This document shows, piece after piece, positions 1 through 9,003 of a DNA stretch of 64,000 bases. Within the stretch, counting starts at the first letter, position 1; each line of letters opens with the position of its first letter. The position numbers were made by a program, and so were the translations under genes. Origin of the DNA: Shimia_B sp038527375 (GTDB lineage Bacteria; Pseudomonadota; Alphaproteobacteria; Rhodobacterales; Rhodobacteraceae); the NCBI GenBank assembly GCA_038527375.1, contig JBCBFU010000007.1:1-64000 (forward strand), in the 5' to 3' direction. The notes beneath the pieces are model-generated. The model was not told the origin of the DNA. It ran no database searches and saw only the letters and a list, made by a program, of their open reading frames with translations.

Positions 1-1
1 G

Positions 2-589
2 CCGGATATTGTCCGCGCGCTGCGCAATCTGGCGCCAGGCATCCGTCTTAAAACACTTGGTCTGGTTCGAGGTCAGATTGCCGACGACTTGGATGCTGGG
101 CACGCAGACCTGGCGCTTTCCCCAATTTCCAACATTCCGACACGGTTTCATCATCAGGTCCTTTGTGAGGAATCCTTTGCAGGCATCGCAAGGTTCGATC
201 ATCCCATCTTGGATGGACCTGTCACACTCGACAGCTTCCTAGCGCATAAACATGCTCTTATTTCGCACCGATCCGATGGAAAAGGCATCATTGATGAGGT
301 GTTGGCAGCCAAAGGCCTGACTCGCGATGCGGCTGTCAGTGTGTCCAACTTTGCGACACTCCCACCGCTTGTTGTCGAGACAAATTTAATCGCAGTCTTG
401 CCGCGGCGTTTGGCAGCGAAGGCGGACAAGGAGCTTCCGGTCACAATGTTCGAGCTGCCGTTTGAGGTACCGACCGTTCAGCTAAAGCTGATCTGGGGGC
501 GCGCTGCAGACCGATCAGCTATGCAGACTTGGTTCAGAAAACTTGTTGCCGATATTGTTGTTGGTGATAGTAGCGAACGTCGGCTTTAG
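2..589 (+). CDS. LysR-family regulator, C-terminal part (5' end outside window)
   Basis: The reading frame is open from the first bases of the window and ends at a TAG at 587-589. About 195 residues are visible. They read as the effector-binding domain of a LysR-type transcription factor: an early segment with the pattern GxxxDDLDAGHADLAL, a middle segment with a hydrophobic LPPLV stretch, and a late 'IAVLPRRLA' segment. The DNA-binding helix-turn-helix lies upstream of the window. It precedes, in the same direction, the dehydrogenase/aldolase/dioxygenase genes at 1229-4079, which it might control, but 640 bases separate them and no operator was identified. The effector is unknown. Confidence 0.8.
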   Translation, partial: PDIVRALRNLAPGIRLKTLGLVRGQIADDLDAGHADLALSPISNIPTRFHHQVLCEESFAGIARFDHPILDGPVTLDSFLAHKHALISHRSDGKGIIDEVLAAKGLTRDAAVSVSNFATLPPLVVETNLIAVLPRRLAAKADKELPVTMFELPFEVPTVQLKLIWGRAADRSAMQTWFRKLVADIVVGDSSERRL

Positions 590-1228
590 CGGGCTAGGCC
601 CCAGCATTGAGAGAGATAGGTGAAGGTCCGGTCTGGGCCGTCTGCGGCGCTGCGTATTGGCTACAACTCAGTGGATGCTGTGAGGCAGAGAATGGCAGGA
701 GTGAGCCCAGACCTACCAAATGCTGCACTTTGCCCGAATGGCTGCAATGTGCGCAGAGCCGACATTTGTTTATTGGAAGACGGCCCAGAGTTGCCGTCGG
801 CCAAGATTGGGGATTCTGCGATGCGGTTTGCCGAAAGCGGACAATTGAATTCGGTATGGGGTTGCTTACGGCTCAAAGAACGCAGAGCGCACTGGTTTTG
901 CGGCCACGTCGACTGCGCCATTGCCCGCCAATTGGACAACTGAATTTCGTAGTGTTCTCATTCGAAATACATTGGCATCAAATTGCTTCTTATCCGAAAC
1001 TTACGAGGACACCGACCATCGGCACGACCCGTTATCCTCGCATTGCTGCTTGAGCGGCACTCTTTGACGCCCGTGCATAGGTGGCGGTGGAAAACCGGCC
1101 TGTTCTTGGGATGAGAGAGACGCTTAAGTAAAACAGGCCCAAAGCCGTTGAATTCGTTGCTTTCTATCCGCCGACAGACACCTGAAAATTGGAGCCTCAA
1201 AGAGAAGCGGTTGAGGGATCGAACCGAT
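590..1228. other. gene-poor spacer
   Basis: No convincing gene. A 148-codon open frame at 607-1053 is rich in Cys, Trp and Arg, has no family resemblance and overlaps other open frames of equal quality on both strands, so it is treated as chance. The segment should hold the promoter of the operon starting at 1229. It is possibly degraded coding DNA, but no parent gene could be recognised. Confidence 0.5.
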
Positions 1229-2197
1229 ATGCGAATGGGATTTGTCGGGCTTGGGAATGTTGGCAGCAAGCTGGCGGGCAGCTTGTTGCGCAATGGCATG
1301 GATTTGACGGTTTGTGACCTCAATGCCGAGCTGGTGGCTGGGTTTGTGGCCAAGGGTGCAAAGGCCGCAGACACTCCCGCCGCCCTGATGCAATCGTGCG
1401 ATGCTGTTATCACTTGCTTGCCGTCGCCGGCTGCCTGCGCGGCGGTTGTCGAGGCGATGTTGCCCTATGTTGATGACACAAAAGTCTGGATGGAGATGTC
1501 CACGACGGATGTCTCTGAGATAAAACGTCTTGCAGCGCTTGTGGCAGAAAAGGGCGGCTCTGCGATTGAATGTCCTGTGTCAGGTGGCTGTCATCGCGCT
1601 GATACCGGCAACATCTCTATCTTTGCTGGGTGTGATCGCGCGACGTTTGAACGGATGCTCCCCACGCTGACGACGCTGGGGCGCCGGGTCCTGCATACAG
1701 GCGAGATCGGGACGGCCTCTACGTTGAAGGTGATGACAAATTATCTGGCGACCGCGAATTTGCTGACCTGTTGCGAAGCATTGGTGACGATGAAGGCCTC
1801 GGGCATAGATTTGAATACGACCTATGAGGCCATGAAAATCAGTTCAGGCACATCCTTTGTTCATGAGACTGAAAGCCAGCTGATCCTGAACGGGTCGCGC
1901 GATGTCTCCTTTACCATGGACCTTGTGAAAAAAGACATTGGCCTGTTTCAGTCGCTGGCCGAAGCTGCGGATGTGCCGCTGGAAATCAGCCCGCTCTTGG
2001 TCAAAATATTTGATGACGGGATCGCCAAATATGGCGAGCGAGAGCTGTCGCCTAATATTATCCGTCGTCTCGAAGATGCCACTGGCCTTGAGATCACCGC
2101 GCCCGGCTTTCCAGCAGAACTAATCGATGACGAACCTGAGGAAGCCGGTTACGAGGTCATCCCGACGGGCCTTTCGAAACCAGCCTTGGCCGGTTGA
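1229..2197 (+). CDS. 3-hydroxyisobutyrate dehydrogenase-family NAD(P)-dependent oxidoreductase
   Basis: A 322-residue beta-hydroxyacid dehydrogenase. The N-terminus has the dinucleotide-binding GFVGLGNVG loop (residues 4-12). The substrate-binding signature is PVSGG (116-120), and the catalytic Lys is in the GTASTLKVMTNYL segment (K167, with N171 four residues later). The length fits the family. The ATG at 1229 is chosen because it sits just before the nucleotide-binding strand and follows a GAGGG at 1213; the frame is open further upstream without plausible sequence. The family includes 3-hydroxyisobutyrate, tartronate-semialdehyde and L-threonate/D-erythronate dehydrogenases, and the substrate cannot be told from motifs. 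The stop is within a few bases of the class II aldolase start, so the two are probably translationally coupled. A joint role in oxidising and cleaving a short sugar acid is an inference. Confidence 0.85.
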   Translation: MRMGFVGLGNVGSKLAGSLLRNGMDLTVCDLNAELVAGFVAKGAKAADTPAALMQSCDAVITCLPSPAACAAVVEAMLPYVDDTKVWMEMSTTDVSEIKRLAALVAEKGGSAIECPVSGGCHRADTGNISIFAGCDRATFERMLPTLTTLGRRVLHTGEIGTASTLKVMTNYLATANLLTCCEALVTMKASGIDLNTTYEAMKISSGTSFVHETESQLILNGSRDVSFTMDLVKKDIGLFQSLAEAADVPLEISPLLVKIFDDGIAKYGERELSPNIIRRLEDATGLEITAPGFPAELIDDEPEEAGYEVIPTGLSKPALAG

Positions 2198-2199
2198 TT

Positions 2200-2943
2200 G
2201 TGAGTGGCGCGAACATCCAGCGCTGGGAGGAGCGGACCGATCTTGCCGCGGCTTTTCAATGGGCGGCTCGCCTGAACATGCACGAGGCGGTCGCCAATCA
2301 TTTCAGCCTCGCGGTGAATGAGGACGGCACGCAGTTCTTGATCAACCCCAATCAGGTGCATTTTACAAATATCCGCGCGTCGGAATTGCTGTTGTTGGAT
2401 GCCACTGACCCAGACGTATTGACCGGCCCCAATGCACCTGACCCCACCGCATGGGGCCTGCATGCATCGATCCACCGGCAGTGTCGCCATGCACGATGTG
2501 TAATGCACACCCATTCGATTTGGGCGACCGTTTTGGCCTGTCTGGAGGACAGCACGCTCCTTCCGATCGATCAGAACACCGCGACCTTTTACAATCGCTA
2601 TGTTGTCGATGATGCCTTTGGCGGGCTCGCCTTTGAGGAAGAAGGCATGCGGTGTGCGAAGATGCTGTCTGATCCTGCCCAAAAGGTCATGGTGATGGGC
2701 AATCACGGCGTGCTGGTAGTGGGGGCTTCGGTCGCGGATACGTTCAACCGGTTATATTATTTTGAGCGCGCGGCCGAGACCTATATCCGCGCCTTGCAAA
2801 CAGGTCAGAAGCTGCGTGTTCTGTCTGATGAAATCGCCGAAAAAACCGCCCGTGAACTTGACGAGTATCCCGGTCAGGCAGAGGCGCATCTGCGTGAAAT
2901 TCGCACCCGCCTTGATGCGGAAAACAACATCTATGCGACGTAA
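2200..2943 (+). CDS. class II aldolase/adducin-family protein
   Basis: About 247 residues with the zinc-site histidines of the fuculose/ribulose-phosphate aldolase family: H103 and H105 in VMHTHS, and a third in GNHG (H169). The N-terminus contains the usual NHFS segment that binds the substrate. Such enzymes cleave or decarboxylate short sugar (acid) phosphates, but several relatives act on non-phosphorylated compounds, so the product is left open. The start is uncertain: GTG at 2200 is used, while a TTG at 2194 would overlap the previous stop by four bases. It is the second gene of a three-gene run ending with the dioxygenase at 2964, with a 20-base gap. Confidence 0.8.
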   Translation: MSGANIQRWEERTDLAAAFQWAARLNMHEAVANHFSLAVNEDGTQFLINPNQVHFTNIRASELLLLDATDPDVLTGPNAPDPTAWGLHASIHRQCRHARCVMHTHSIWATVLACLEDSTLLPIDQNTATFYNRYVVDDAFGGLAFEEEGMRCAKMLSDPAQKVMVMGNHGVLVVGASVADTFNRLYYFERAAETYIRALQTGQKLRVLSDEIAEKTARELDEYPGQAEAHLREIRTRLDAENNIYAT

Positions 2944-2963
2944 CCCCTCCTTTGGAATAGACA

Positions 2964-4079
2964 ATGACCAAAACACAGATTGAGTTTGATCTTCAGGAAA
3001 CCGGTGCGGTGATCCAGCTTTCCACCGGCCCGAAGTATTTCAACTATTACTGGCTGCGCGACGCGAGCAACGCGAACATTGATCCACAAACCCGCGAGCG
3101 GATCTTCGATGTGTCGCAATTGCCCCAAGCGCCGAAAGCAAAGTCGATTGCGGTCCGCGAAGACGCCCTGATCATTGAGTGGGAGACGGAAGACACGTCA
3201 AGCGCGGTTTCGCTAAAGCTGCTGGATGACATCGCGACCAAAGGCCGTCCATCGGACATCGCAGACCTGCCACGTCGCGTTTGGTACAGTGACCACCTAC
3301 CAAGTATTTCACGTGTGTCGCAGGCTGATGTGATTGGTACGGCGCAAGGCCGTGTGGCCCTCACGCGGGCTTTGATCGAGGACGGGATTGCCATTGTCAC
3401 GGATATGGACCCGTCTGAGGAAAGCCTTCCGAATTTGGTCGAAGCCATTGGCCCGGTCACCCCATCTGGCGAAGGCCATTTTTTCAACGTGCGGGTCGAA
3501 ATCAACCCAACCAATCTGGCCTTCACCGCAGGCCCGTTGGAAATGCACACAGACCTTCCCGGTGAAGAAGCCGCACCCGGCATTCAGTTTTTGCACTGTA
3601 TCGAGAATACAGTCGAGGGCGGCGCGTCCCTGTTTCTGGATGGGATCGCTGTGGCGAATGCTTTGAAAGCGGAAGACCCTGACGCGTTTGATCTGCTTGC
3701 GACGCACAAAATTCCATTCTTCTATCGTCATGACACAATTGATTACCAATCCCATCAAAGGGTCATCGAAACAGATCAGAACGGCAATGTGACGGGGGTG
3801 ACGATCTCCCAGCACTTGCAGGATACGCTGGACCTGCCGCAAGAGCTGCTCGACACCTATTATCCTGCCTTCATTAAGTTCATCCGCATGATGCAGGACG
3901 CGCACTTTGTCATGAAGTTCCGCTCTGAGGCAGGCAATTGTGTTGTCTTTGACAATCACCGTATCGTTCATGGCCGTGAAGGATATGTTGCAGACAGTGG
4001 AAGTCGCCATTTGCGCGGCTGCTATACCGACCGCGCCGCGATGCGCAGCACATACAGGGTCGCATCTAGATCCTTGTAA
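2964..4079 (+). CDS. gamma-butyrobetaine hydroxylase-like 2-oxoglutarate/Fe(II) dioxygenase
   Basis: 371 residues with the two-domain layout of gamma-butyrobetaine/trimethyllysine hydroxylases. The short N-terminal domain (about 1-100) includes YYWLRDASNA, and a TauD-like double-stranded beta-helix follows. The iron ligands are the HTD motif (H195, D197) and the distal H336 in NHRIVHGREG; R348/R351 are candidates for 2-oxoglutarate binding. Family members hydroxylate quaternary-ammonium substrates such as gamma-butyrobetaine. That fits a window with two MttB-type demethylation genes, but the substrate here is not shown. A hairpin terminator follows at 4106. Confidence 0.85.
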   Translation: MTKTQIEFDLQETGAVIQLSTGPKYFNYYWLRDASNANIDPQTRERIFDVSQLPQAPKAKSIAVREDALIIEWETEDTSSAVSLKLLDDIATKGRPSDIADLPRRVWYSDHLPSISRVSQADVIGTAQGRVALTRALIEDGIAIVTDMDPSEESLPNLVEAIGPVTPSGEGHFFNVRVEINPTNLAFTAGPLEMHTDLPGEEAAPGIQFLHCIENTVEGGASLFLDGIAVANALKAEDPDAFDLLATHKIPFFYRHDTIDYQSHQRVIETDQNGNVTGVTISQHLQDTLDLPQELLDTYYPAFIKFIRMMQDAHFVMKFRSEAGNCVVFDNHRIVHGREGYVADSGSRHLRGCYTDRAAMRSTYRVASRSL

Positions 4080-4105
4080 GCTAGGCTCTTTCGGATGCCA
4101 GAAGA

Positions 4106-4134
4106 GCGCGGAGATCGCTCCGCGCCTCTTTTGA
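4106..4134 (+). terminator. rho-independent terminator after the dioxygenase gene
   Basis: A perfect 8-base stem (GCGCGGAG at 4106-4113 and CTCCGCGC at 4118-4125) with a four-base loop is followed by a T-rich run to 4136. It lies 27 bases after the stop at 4079 and before the convergent aldehyde dehydrogenase ending at 4171. Confidence 0.75.
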
Positions 4135-4170
4135 TTTTAGCAACGTTCCTGCCTTTCTAAAGCGATTGCT

Positions 4171-5601
4171 TTAATGCCCGAAGGGCGGGCGCACCTTTAT
4201 TTCAAGGTAGTCCTCAATTCCAAACACGCCGCCCTCGCGCCCATTGCCAGACTGCTTATAGCCCCCGAACGGCGACCCGTAATCCGGCCCGCGTCCGTTG
4301 ATCTGAATTGTGCCTGCCCGCAGACGTCGCACAACGCGTGAAACGCGCGCCTCATCGCTCGATTGCACATAGGCGGCCAGACCATAATCGGTGTCATTGG
4401 CCATGGTGATCGCGTCCTCTTCGCTGTCGAATGGGATGATGACAAGAACAGGGCCAAAAATCTCTTCGCGCGAGATGCGCATATTGTGGTCAACATCGTA
4501 GAAGATCGTAGGTTTCACGAACCAGCCGTCTTCCAACCCTTCGGGCTTGCCCAAACCGCCGACCAGCAGCTTGGCACCCTCATCAATCCCCTGTTGGATC
4601 ATGGCCTGCACGCGATCGTATTGGATCTTGTCAAACAAGGGGCCAATGTGATCGCCCGGCTGCGCGGGATCGCCAACTTTTTGCGCCTCTCCCGCTGCTT
4701 TCGCGAGGCCCAAAACCTCGTCATAACAACCGCGTTCCACAAGAAGGCGTGTCGGCGCGTTGCAAGACTGGCCGGTGTTGTAAAAACAGGCCTGGACGCT
4801 TTCGGTGACACGCTTAGGCAAGTCGGCATCGGCGAAGACTAGGTTGGGGGATTTGCCGCCCAGTTCAAGGGTGACACGCTTGATGTCGCTGGCCGCGTCC
4901 CGCGAAACGGCCGTGCCTGCACGAGTTGATCCGGTGAAGGACATCATATCGACGTCGGGGTGGCGTGACATGGCCGCACCAACGGTTGGCCCATCCCCCT
5001 GCACAAGGTTGAACGCCCCGGCGGGGTATCCGGCGGCATCCACAATCTCAGCATAGATTTGCGCAGAAATCGGGGTGTGCTCCGACGGTTTCAAAACACA
5101 GGTGGCACCCGTGGCAAGGGCAGGAATCACCTTGAGTGCGATTTGGTTGATGGGCCAATTCCACGGTGTGATCAGCCCGCAGACCCCGATGGGTTCTCGA
5201 GTGATGATGTCACCGTTTGGCAAAACTTCTTCTTCTTCCATCGCTTCAAGCGCTTTGATGAAATCCTCAAGATGACCCAGTCCAGCATCGGCCTGAACCT
5301 CAAGCGACATGGTTGCAGGTGCGCCCATTTCAGATGTCATCGCAGCGGCGAGGTCCCCTAGGCGAGCTTTGGTTTCGACGCGTAACTTTTCCAATAGCGC
5401 AAGCCGTTCTTCTTTCGTTGTCATCGAAAACGTCTCAAAGGCGCATTTTGCGGCGGCAACGGCACGGTCAACATCTGCCCCGTTGCCCATGCTGACGGTG
5501 CCGATTTGAGCGGCGGTGGCGGGGTTCATGATGGGCATCGTGGCGTCAGACGCAGGGTCGACCCATTCGCCATCAATGTAGAATTTATTGAGTATCAGCA
5601 T
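4171..5601 (-). CDS. NAD-dependent aldehyde dehydrogenase
   Basis: 476 residues of the aldehyde dehydrogenase superfamily. Visible landmarks are the cofactor segment WNWPINQIALKVIPALA, the general-base Glu in VTLELGGKSPN, the nucleophile Cys in NTGQSCNAPTR, and the EEIFGPV loop. The start at 5601 is chosen because the IDGEWVDP segment begins a few residues later and a good ribosome site (AAAGGACG) precedes it; an upstream extension to 5697 lacks family character. It is the last gene of a minus-strand run: GMC oxidoreductase, enolase-superfamily remnant, aldehyde dehydrogenase. The oxidoreductase could make an aldehyde from an alcohol and this enzyme oxidise it further. That pairing is inference. 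Confidence 0.9.
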   Translation of the reverse strand: MLILNKFYIDGEWVDPASDATMPIMNPATAAQIGTVSMGNGADVDRAVAAAKCAFETFSMTTKEERLALLEKLRVETKARLGDLAAAMTSEMGAPATMSLEVQADAGLGHLEDFIKALEAMEEEEVLPNGDIITREPIGVCGLITPWNWPINQIALKVIPALATGATCVLKPSEHTPISAQIYAEIVDAAGYPAGAFNLVQGDGPTVGAAMSRHPDVDMMSFTGSTRAGTAVSRDAASDIKRVTLELGGKSPNLVFADADLPKRVTESVQACFYNTGQSCNAPTRLLVERGCYDEVLGLAKAAGEAQKVGDPAQPGDHIGPLFDKIQYDRVQAMIQQGIDEGAKLLVGGLGKPEGLEDGWFVKPTIFYDVDHNMRISREEIFGPVLVIIPFDSEEDAITMANDTDYGLAAYVQSSDEARVSRVVRRLRAGTIQINGRGPDYGSPFGGYKQSGNGREGGVFGIEDYLEIKVRPPFGH

Positions 5602-5614
5602 GAGACGTCCTTTG

Positions 5615-5854
5615 TCATGGTGTGCTCGGTGTTTGCGCCATTTCAAGGTGAAGCGCCTCGAGGCGATACGGCTGTTGTGCGATTGCGGTATTGTCACGCT
5701 CCCGGTCCAGTCCTAGGCCGAAGGGTCCATTGTACACCTCGCCTATGCCGCTGATGACACTTTCTGTCGTCTCGCGGGCCAAGATGAAACACCGGCCGCC
5801 GTGACGCGGTGGCGGGCTGCCCACCACAAAGGTTTCTAACGTTGCAAGTTTCAC
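5615..5854 (-). pseudogene. internally deleted mandelate racemase/muconate-lactonizing (enolase) superfamily gene
   Basis: A 79-codon frame. Its first 45 or so residues match the opening of enolase-superfamily dehydratases/racemases: MKLATLETFVVG, then PPPRHGGRCFI and GIGEVYNGPF, the strands of the capping domain. The last 30 or so residues (GLGLDRER ... LEALHLEMAQ) look like the extreme C-terminus of the same family (a GLG ... hydrophobic ... LHLEM ending). The roughly 300 residues between, including the barrel and all metal ligands, are missing, so the product cannot be an enzyme. The GTG start overlaps the upstream GMC stop by four bases (GTGA), as expected for a gene once coupled in this operon. 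The C-terminal assignment is from memory of the family. Confidence 0.65.
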
Positions 5855-7470
5855 AACGCATCCTCCAAGATCAGATCGGCGGCGCGCATGGCCAGCATCA
5901 TTGTCGGCGCATTGGTGTTTCCAGAGGTGATATTCGGAAAGGCAGAGGCATCTACCACACGGACCCCGCCTACCCCATGGACGCGCAACCGTTCATCTAG
6001 AACCGACGTGTGCGCATCGCGTCCCATTCGGCAGGTACAGGTGGGATGATAGACAGTCGTGGCGCGTTGTTTGAAGTCAGCCAGCAAGCCGTCGTCGTTC
6101 AGCGCCATGAGGTCGGGGGCTTTGGCCTGCGACGTGACAGCCCTGAGGCTATCGGCACCTGCAAACCTTTGCAGAACCCTGCCCGCCCGAATGGCCGCGC
6201 CCTTGTCTTCCTCTGTCGAGAGGGAATTGGGTTGGATACTGGGAGCAACCTGCGGGTTCGGCGAGTTGATTTCGATGTGCCCTCTGCTGGTCGGGCGGCA
6301 AGGCTGTGCCGAAATCTGATAGCCGGGGCTACGGTCGAGCACCGCTTTGCCTGCGGACGTCACCCCATAAGACGCCGGATTGAAATAAACTTGTACATCT
6401 GGCAGGCGCGTGTCAGAGGTCGAGCGGACAAAACCACCCACCTGATTGACCGGTACAGACAAGGGCCCTTTGCGCGTCAGCAGATATTTTGCACCCATCA
6501 AAAGCTTGCCAAATGCCCCGCCCAATTGCGTGTTCAGCGTCGGTTTCGTCGCTTCGAATTGGTAGGAAATGGCCAAGTGGTCCTGCAATCCGCGTCCAAC
6601 TTGCGGCAGGTTACGCACCACAGGAATATTCAGGGACTTCAGCAATTCGGCCGGGCCAAGGCCCGACAACTGCAACAGTTTGGGTGAATTGATTGCGCCC
6701 GCACATAGGATAACCTCTTTGCGCGCCTTAATCTGACGAGTTTGTCCACCCCGAACAAAGGACGCGCCCGTGACCGCGCTGCCTTCAATCGTCAAGCGCG
6801 TGACATCGGCATTGCGGATGATCTGCAGGTTCTGGCGTCTTTGCGCAGGCCGCAAGAACGCGTCCGCCGAAGACCACCTGAAGGACCCACGTACCGTGGA
6901 ACGGTAATACCCGATCCCCTCAGCCCCGTCGGCGTTCAGATCGGACAGAACGCTATGCCCGACATCGCGGCTTGCGTCCAAAAATATGCGCGAGAATGGC
7001 GCCATCCGGTCTGATAAATCAGACACCCAAACCGGCCCGGTGCCCCGTGTGCTGCGACCCGACGGAGTGAGTTCCGAATGGGTTTCCATACGGTCAAAGA
7101 CGGCGCGGACATTGTCCCAGTGCCAGCCCGTAGCCCCTGCCTGCGACCAATCATCGAAGTCTTGTGCGAGACCTCTGATATAGGTCATTGCGTTGATGGA
7201 ACTCGACCCGCCGATCAACCGCCCCCGGGGCCAATTCATCGCGCGCGCATTCAGCCCCTCATCGGCCTCAGTCCGATAGCCCCAATTCAATCTGGGGTTG
7301 GCGATGTTCACGGCATAACCCAAAGGAACCTTGACCCAAAAGCGCGCGTCACTTCCCCCGCTTTCGAGCAGAGCGACCGTAAACGTATTCCCCTCCGATA
7401 GCCGGTTCGCCAAAACACAACCCGCCGATCCAGCGCCAACAATGATGTAATCGACTTCGCAAGTATCCAC
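5851..7470 (-). CDS. GMC-family FAD oxidoreductase (choline/alcohol dehydrogenase-like)
   Basis: 539 residues. The N-terminus carries the FAD-binding signature YIIVGAGSAGCVLANRLSE (residues 8-26), followed by the GMC segment NWPRGRLIGGSSSINAM. The C-terminus has the active-site YHPTCTCRMG region, whose His is one of the catalytic pair, and the closing VVDASAFPNITSGNTNAPT block. Members oxidise choline, polyethylene glycol, sugar alcohols or other alcohols and pass electrons to quinones or oxygen. It is the first gene of the minus-strand operon and is divergent from the LysR gene at 7631, which is its likely regulator. Confidence 0.9.
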   Translation of the reverse strand: MDTCEVDYIIVGAGSAGCVLANRLSEGNTFTVALLESGGSDARFWVKVPLGYAVNIANPRLNWGYRTEADEGLNARAMNWPRGRLIGGSSSINAMTYIRGLAQDFDDWSQAGATGWHWDNVRAVFDRMETHSELTPSGRSTRGTGPVWVSDLSDRMAPFSRIFLDASRDVGHSVLSDLNADGAEGIGYYRSTVRGSFRWSSADAFLRPAQRRQNLQIIRNADVTRLTIEGSAVTGASFVRGGQTRQIKARKEVILCAGAINSPKLLQLSGLGPAELLKSLNIPVVRNLPQVGRGLQDHLAISYQFEATKPTLNTQLGGAFGKLLMGAKYLLTRKGPLSVPVNQVGGFVRSTSDTRLPDVQVYFNPASYGVTSAGKAVLDRSPGYQISAQPCRPTSRGHIEINSPNPQVAPSIQPNSLSTEEDKGAAIRAGRVLQRFAGADSLRAVTSQAKAPDLMALNDDGLLADFKQRATTVYHPTCTCRMGRDAHTSVLDERLRVHGVGGVRVVDASAFPNITSGNTNAPTMMLAMRAADLILEDAL

Positions 7471-7630
7471 GGTGTTCGCCTAGCCCTTTGAGAGACCCAA
7501 GAAAGCGGACCGGGCTCGGTTGAGCAAACAAACAACTTTGTGGCTTAGGCATCAAATTTTTTGAGCATGCAGGATTGATCGGCAACGATAATGCGGGCAA
7601 CTGTCAAGCAAGCACTACTGGGAAACCGCT

Positions 7631-8506
7631 ATGAGACGCCTTCCGCATGTGACTTGGCTGAGCACCTTTGAGGCCGCAGCGCGCCACGGGTCCTTTGCTG
7701 CGGCTGCTGATGAATTGCGGCTCACACCTGCGGCAGTGAGCCAGCATATTAAACTTCTCGAAGAAACGCTTGAGATGAAGTTGTTCAACCGGTTGCCAAA
7801 GGGCGTCGAATTGACTGACATGGGTCAGGCCTATGCCCAGCCTGTTCGGCAGTCATTCGTCGACCTTCAGACCGCAACAGACGGGCTCTTCAAAACCAAA
7901 AGACAAACCACACTGCATGTCCGCGCATCGATTTCTTTCGGCGTTATTGTCCTTGCCCCCAGGCTGCACGAGTTCCGTGCATTGCACCCTGAAATTGACA
8001 TTGTGGTGTCGACGACGGTGTGGGCGGACCGGCTGAGTGATGCGACCATCGATGTGGATATTCGCTATGGGAATGGCGATTGGCCAGAACGCGAAATTTG
8101 GCAGCTGAGACAGGGGCACGCGTCTTTGATTTGTAGTCCCAAGGTCGCCGCCTCGCTGCAAGGCGACGCGGACCAACTTAAGAATGCAGACATTGTGAGC
8201 ATCGCTGGTTCTGAAAACGACTGGCCGCGCATGTTTGTTGAATTGGGCGTGAAAAGCGTGGTTCCTTCCACGTGGCTATCGGTAGAATCCTCGTTGCTTG
8301 CGCTCGAAGCCCTTGCGGCAGGCCGCGGCATCGCAATTGTCGATACGTTGTTTACGAACACTTATGTCAAACGAGGCGATTTGGTTGTTCCCTTTGAACA
8401 GGCCGTCCCCACCACTCAAAACTTCTATCTGGTTGCCGAACCTGACCGAAAAACTCGTTCGGCTGTAGAGAGTTTTCGCGATTGGGTCGGATCAATCGTA
8501 GGGTGA
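7631..8506 (+). CDS. LysR-family regulator (GcvA-like)
   Basis: 291 residues. The N-terminal winged helix-turn-helix reads LSTFEAAARHGSFAAAADEL and LTPAAVSQHIKLLEE, typical of the GcvA/AmpR branch, followed by a substrate-binding domain with VDIRYGNGDWP, also typical of that branch. It is divergently transcribed from the GMC oxidoreductase across 160 bases (7471-7630), the classic layout for a LysR protein controlling its neighbour. The effector is not deducible. Confidence 0.9.
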   Translation: MRRLPHVTWLSTFEAAARHGSFAAAADELRLTPAAVSQHIKLLEETLEMKLFNRLPKGVELTDMGQAYAQPVRQSFVDLQTATDGLFKTKRQTTLHVRASISFGVIVLAPRLHEFRALHPEIDIVVSTTVWADRLSDATIDVDIRYGNGDWPEREIWQLRQGHASLICSPKVAASLQGDADQLKNADIVSIAGSENDWPRMFVELGVKSVVPSTWLSVESSLLALEALAAGRGIAIVDTLFTNTYVKRGDLVVPFEQAVPTTQNFYLVAEPDRKTRSAVESFRDWVGSIVG

Positions 8507-9003
8507 AACTTTTGAAAGCCTCGCAGGACTGGTTTCAAAGCACGACCATCTGCCAGCATCGGTTTGCCCGCCTCGATCGCATAAACGTCTGCTGTCAAGT
8601 CAGCTCCAGCTCTCTTCGGCAGCGCAGCGAAGTTTAACCTCCCGCCCGACGTGCTTTCAGCTGAGGTCGCGAACCGCACAAAGCGGTCATTCGACTTCGA
8701 AAATCGAACGGCGGCAAAGTCCGCGATGCGGTCGTCCTGCATGCCAAAATGCTGCGCACACGCGTCAATGTCCGCTTCAGGGAAGCTGCATTGCAGCGAC
8801 GTGACAGTCGGGCAAGGTCGGCTTTGGGCCGGAAGCCGCAGCATCAGTCCCATCAGTGGATGACTGCTGTGCGGACATAGCCGTCCTTCGCGGCGTTTTC
8901 TGTTCAATGTCCGCTTTGAGCTGCCCCGTCGCAGCTTCGCCATTGTCGGGTGGATGTGTCCTTTGGGCCGGTAATCTCTCACATAATCAGGTAAACGAAG
9001 GTA
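8507..9003. other. gene-poor spacer at the edge of an accessory region
   Basis: No supported gene. A 215-codon minus-strand frame (8425-9072) invades the LysR gene and the next gene and has no family resemblance. The words GTCCGC and GCGGAC recur several times (about 8768, 8870 and 8910), which looks like decayed repeat DNA. The left boundary of the accessory segment 9004-11065 probably falls here. Confidence 0.45.

Noticed and set aside
607..1053. 148-codon plus-strand open frame
   Set aside because: Cys/Trp/Arg-rich, no domain character, overlapped by equally long frames on both strands; probably chance in high-GC DNA.
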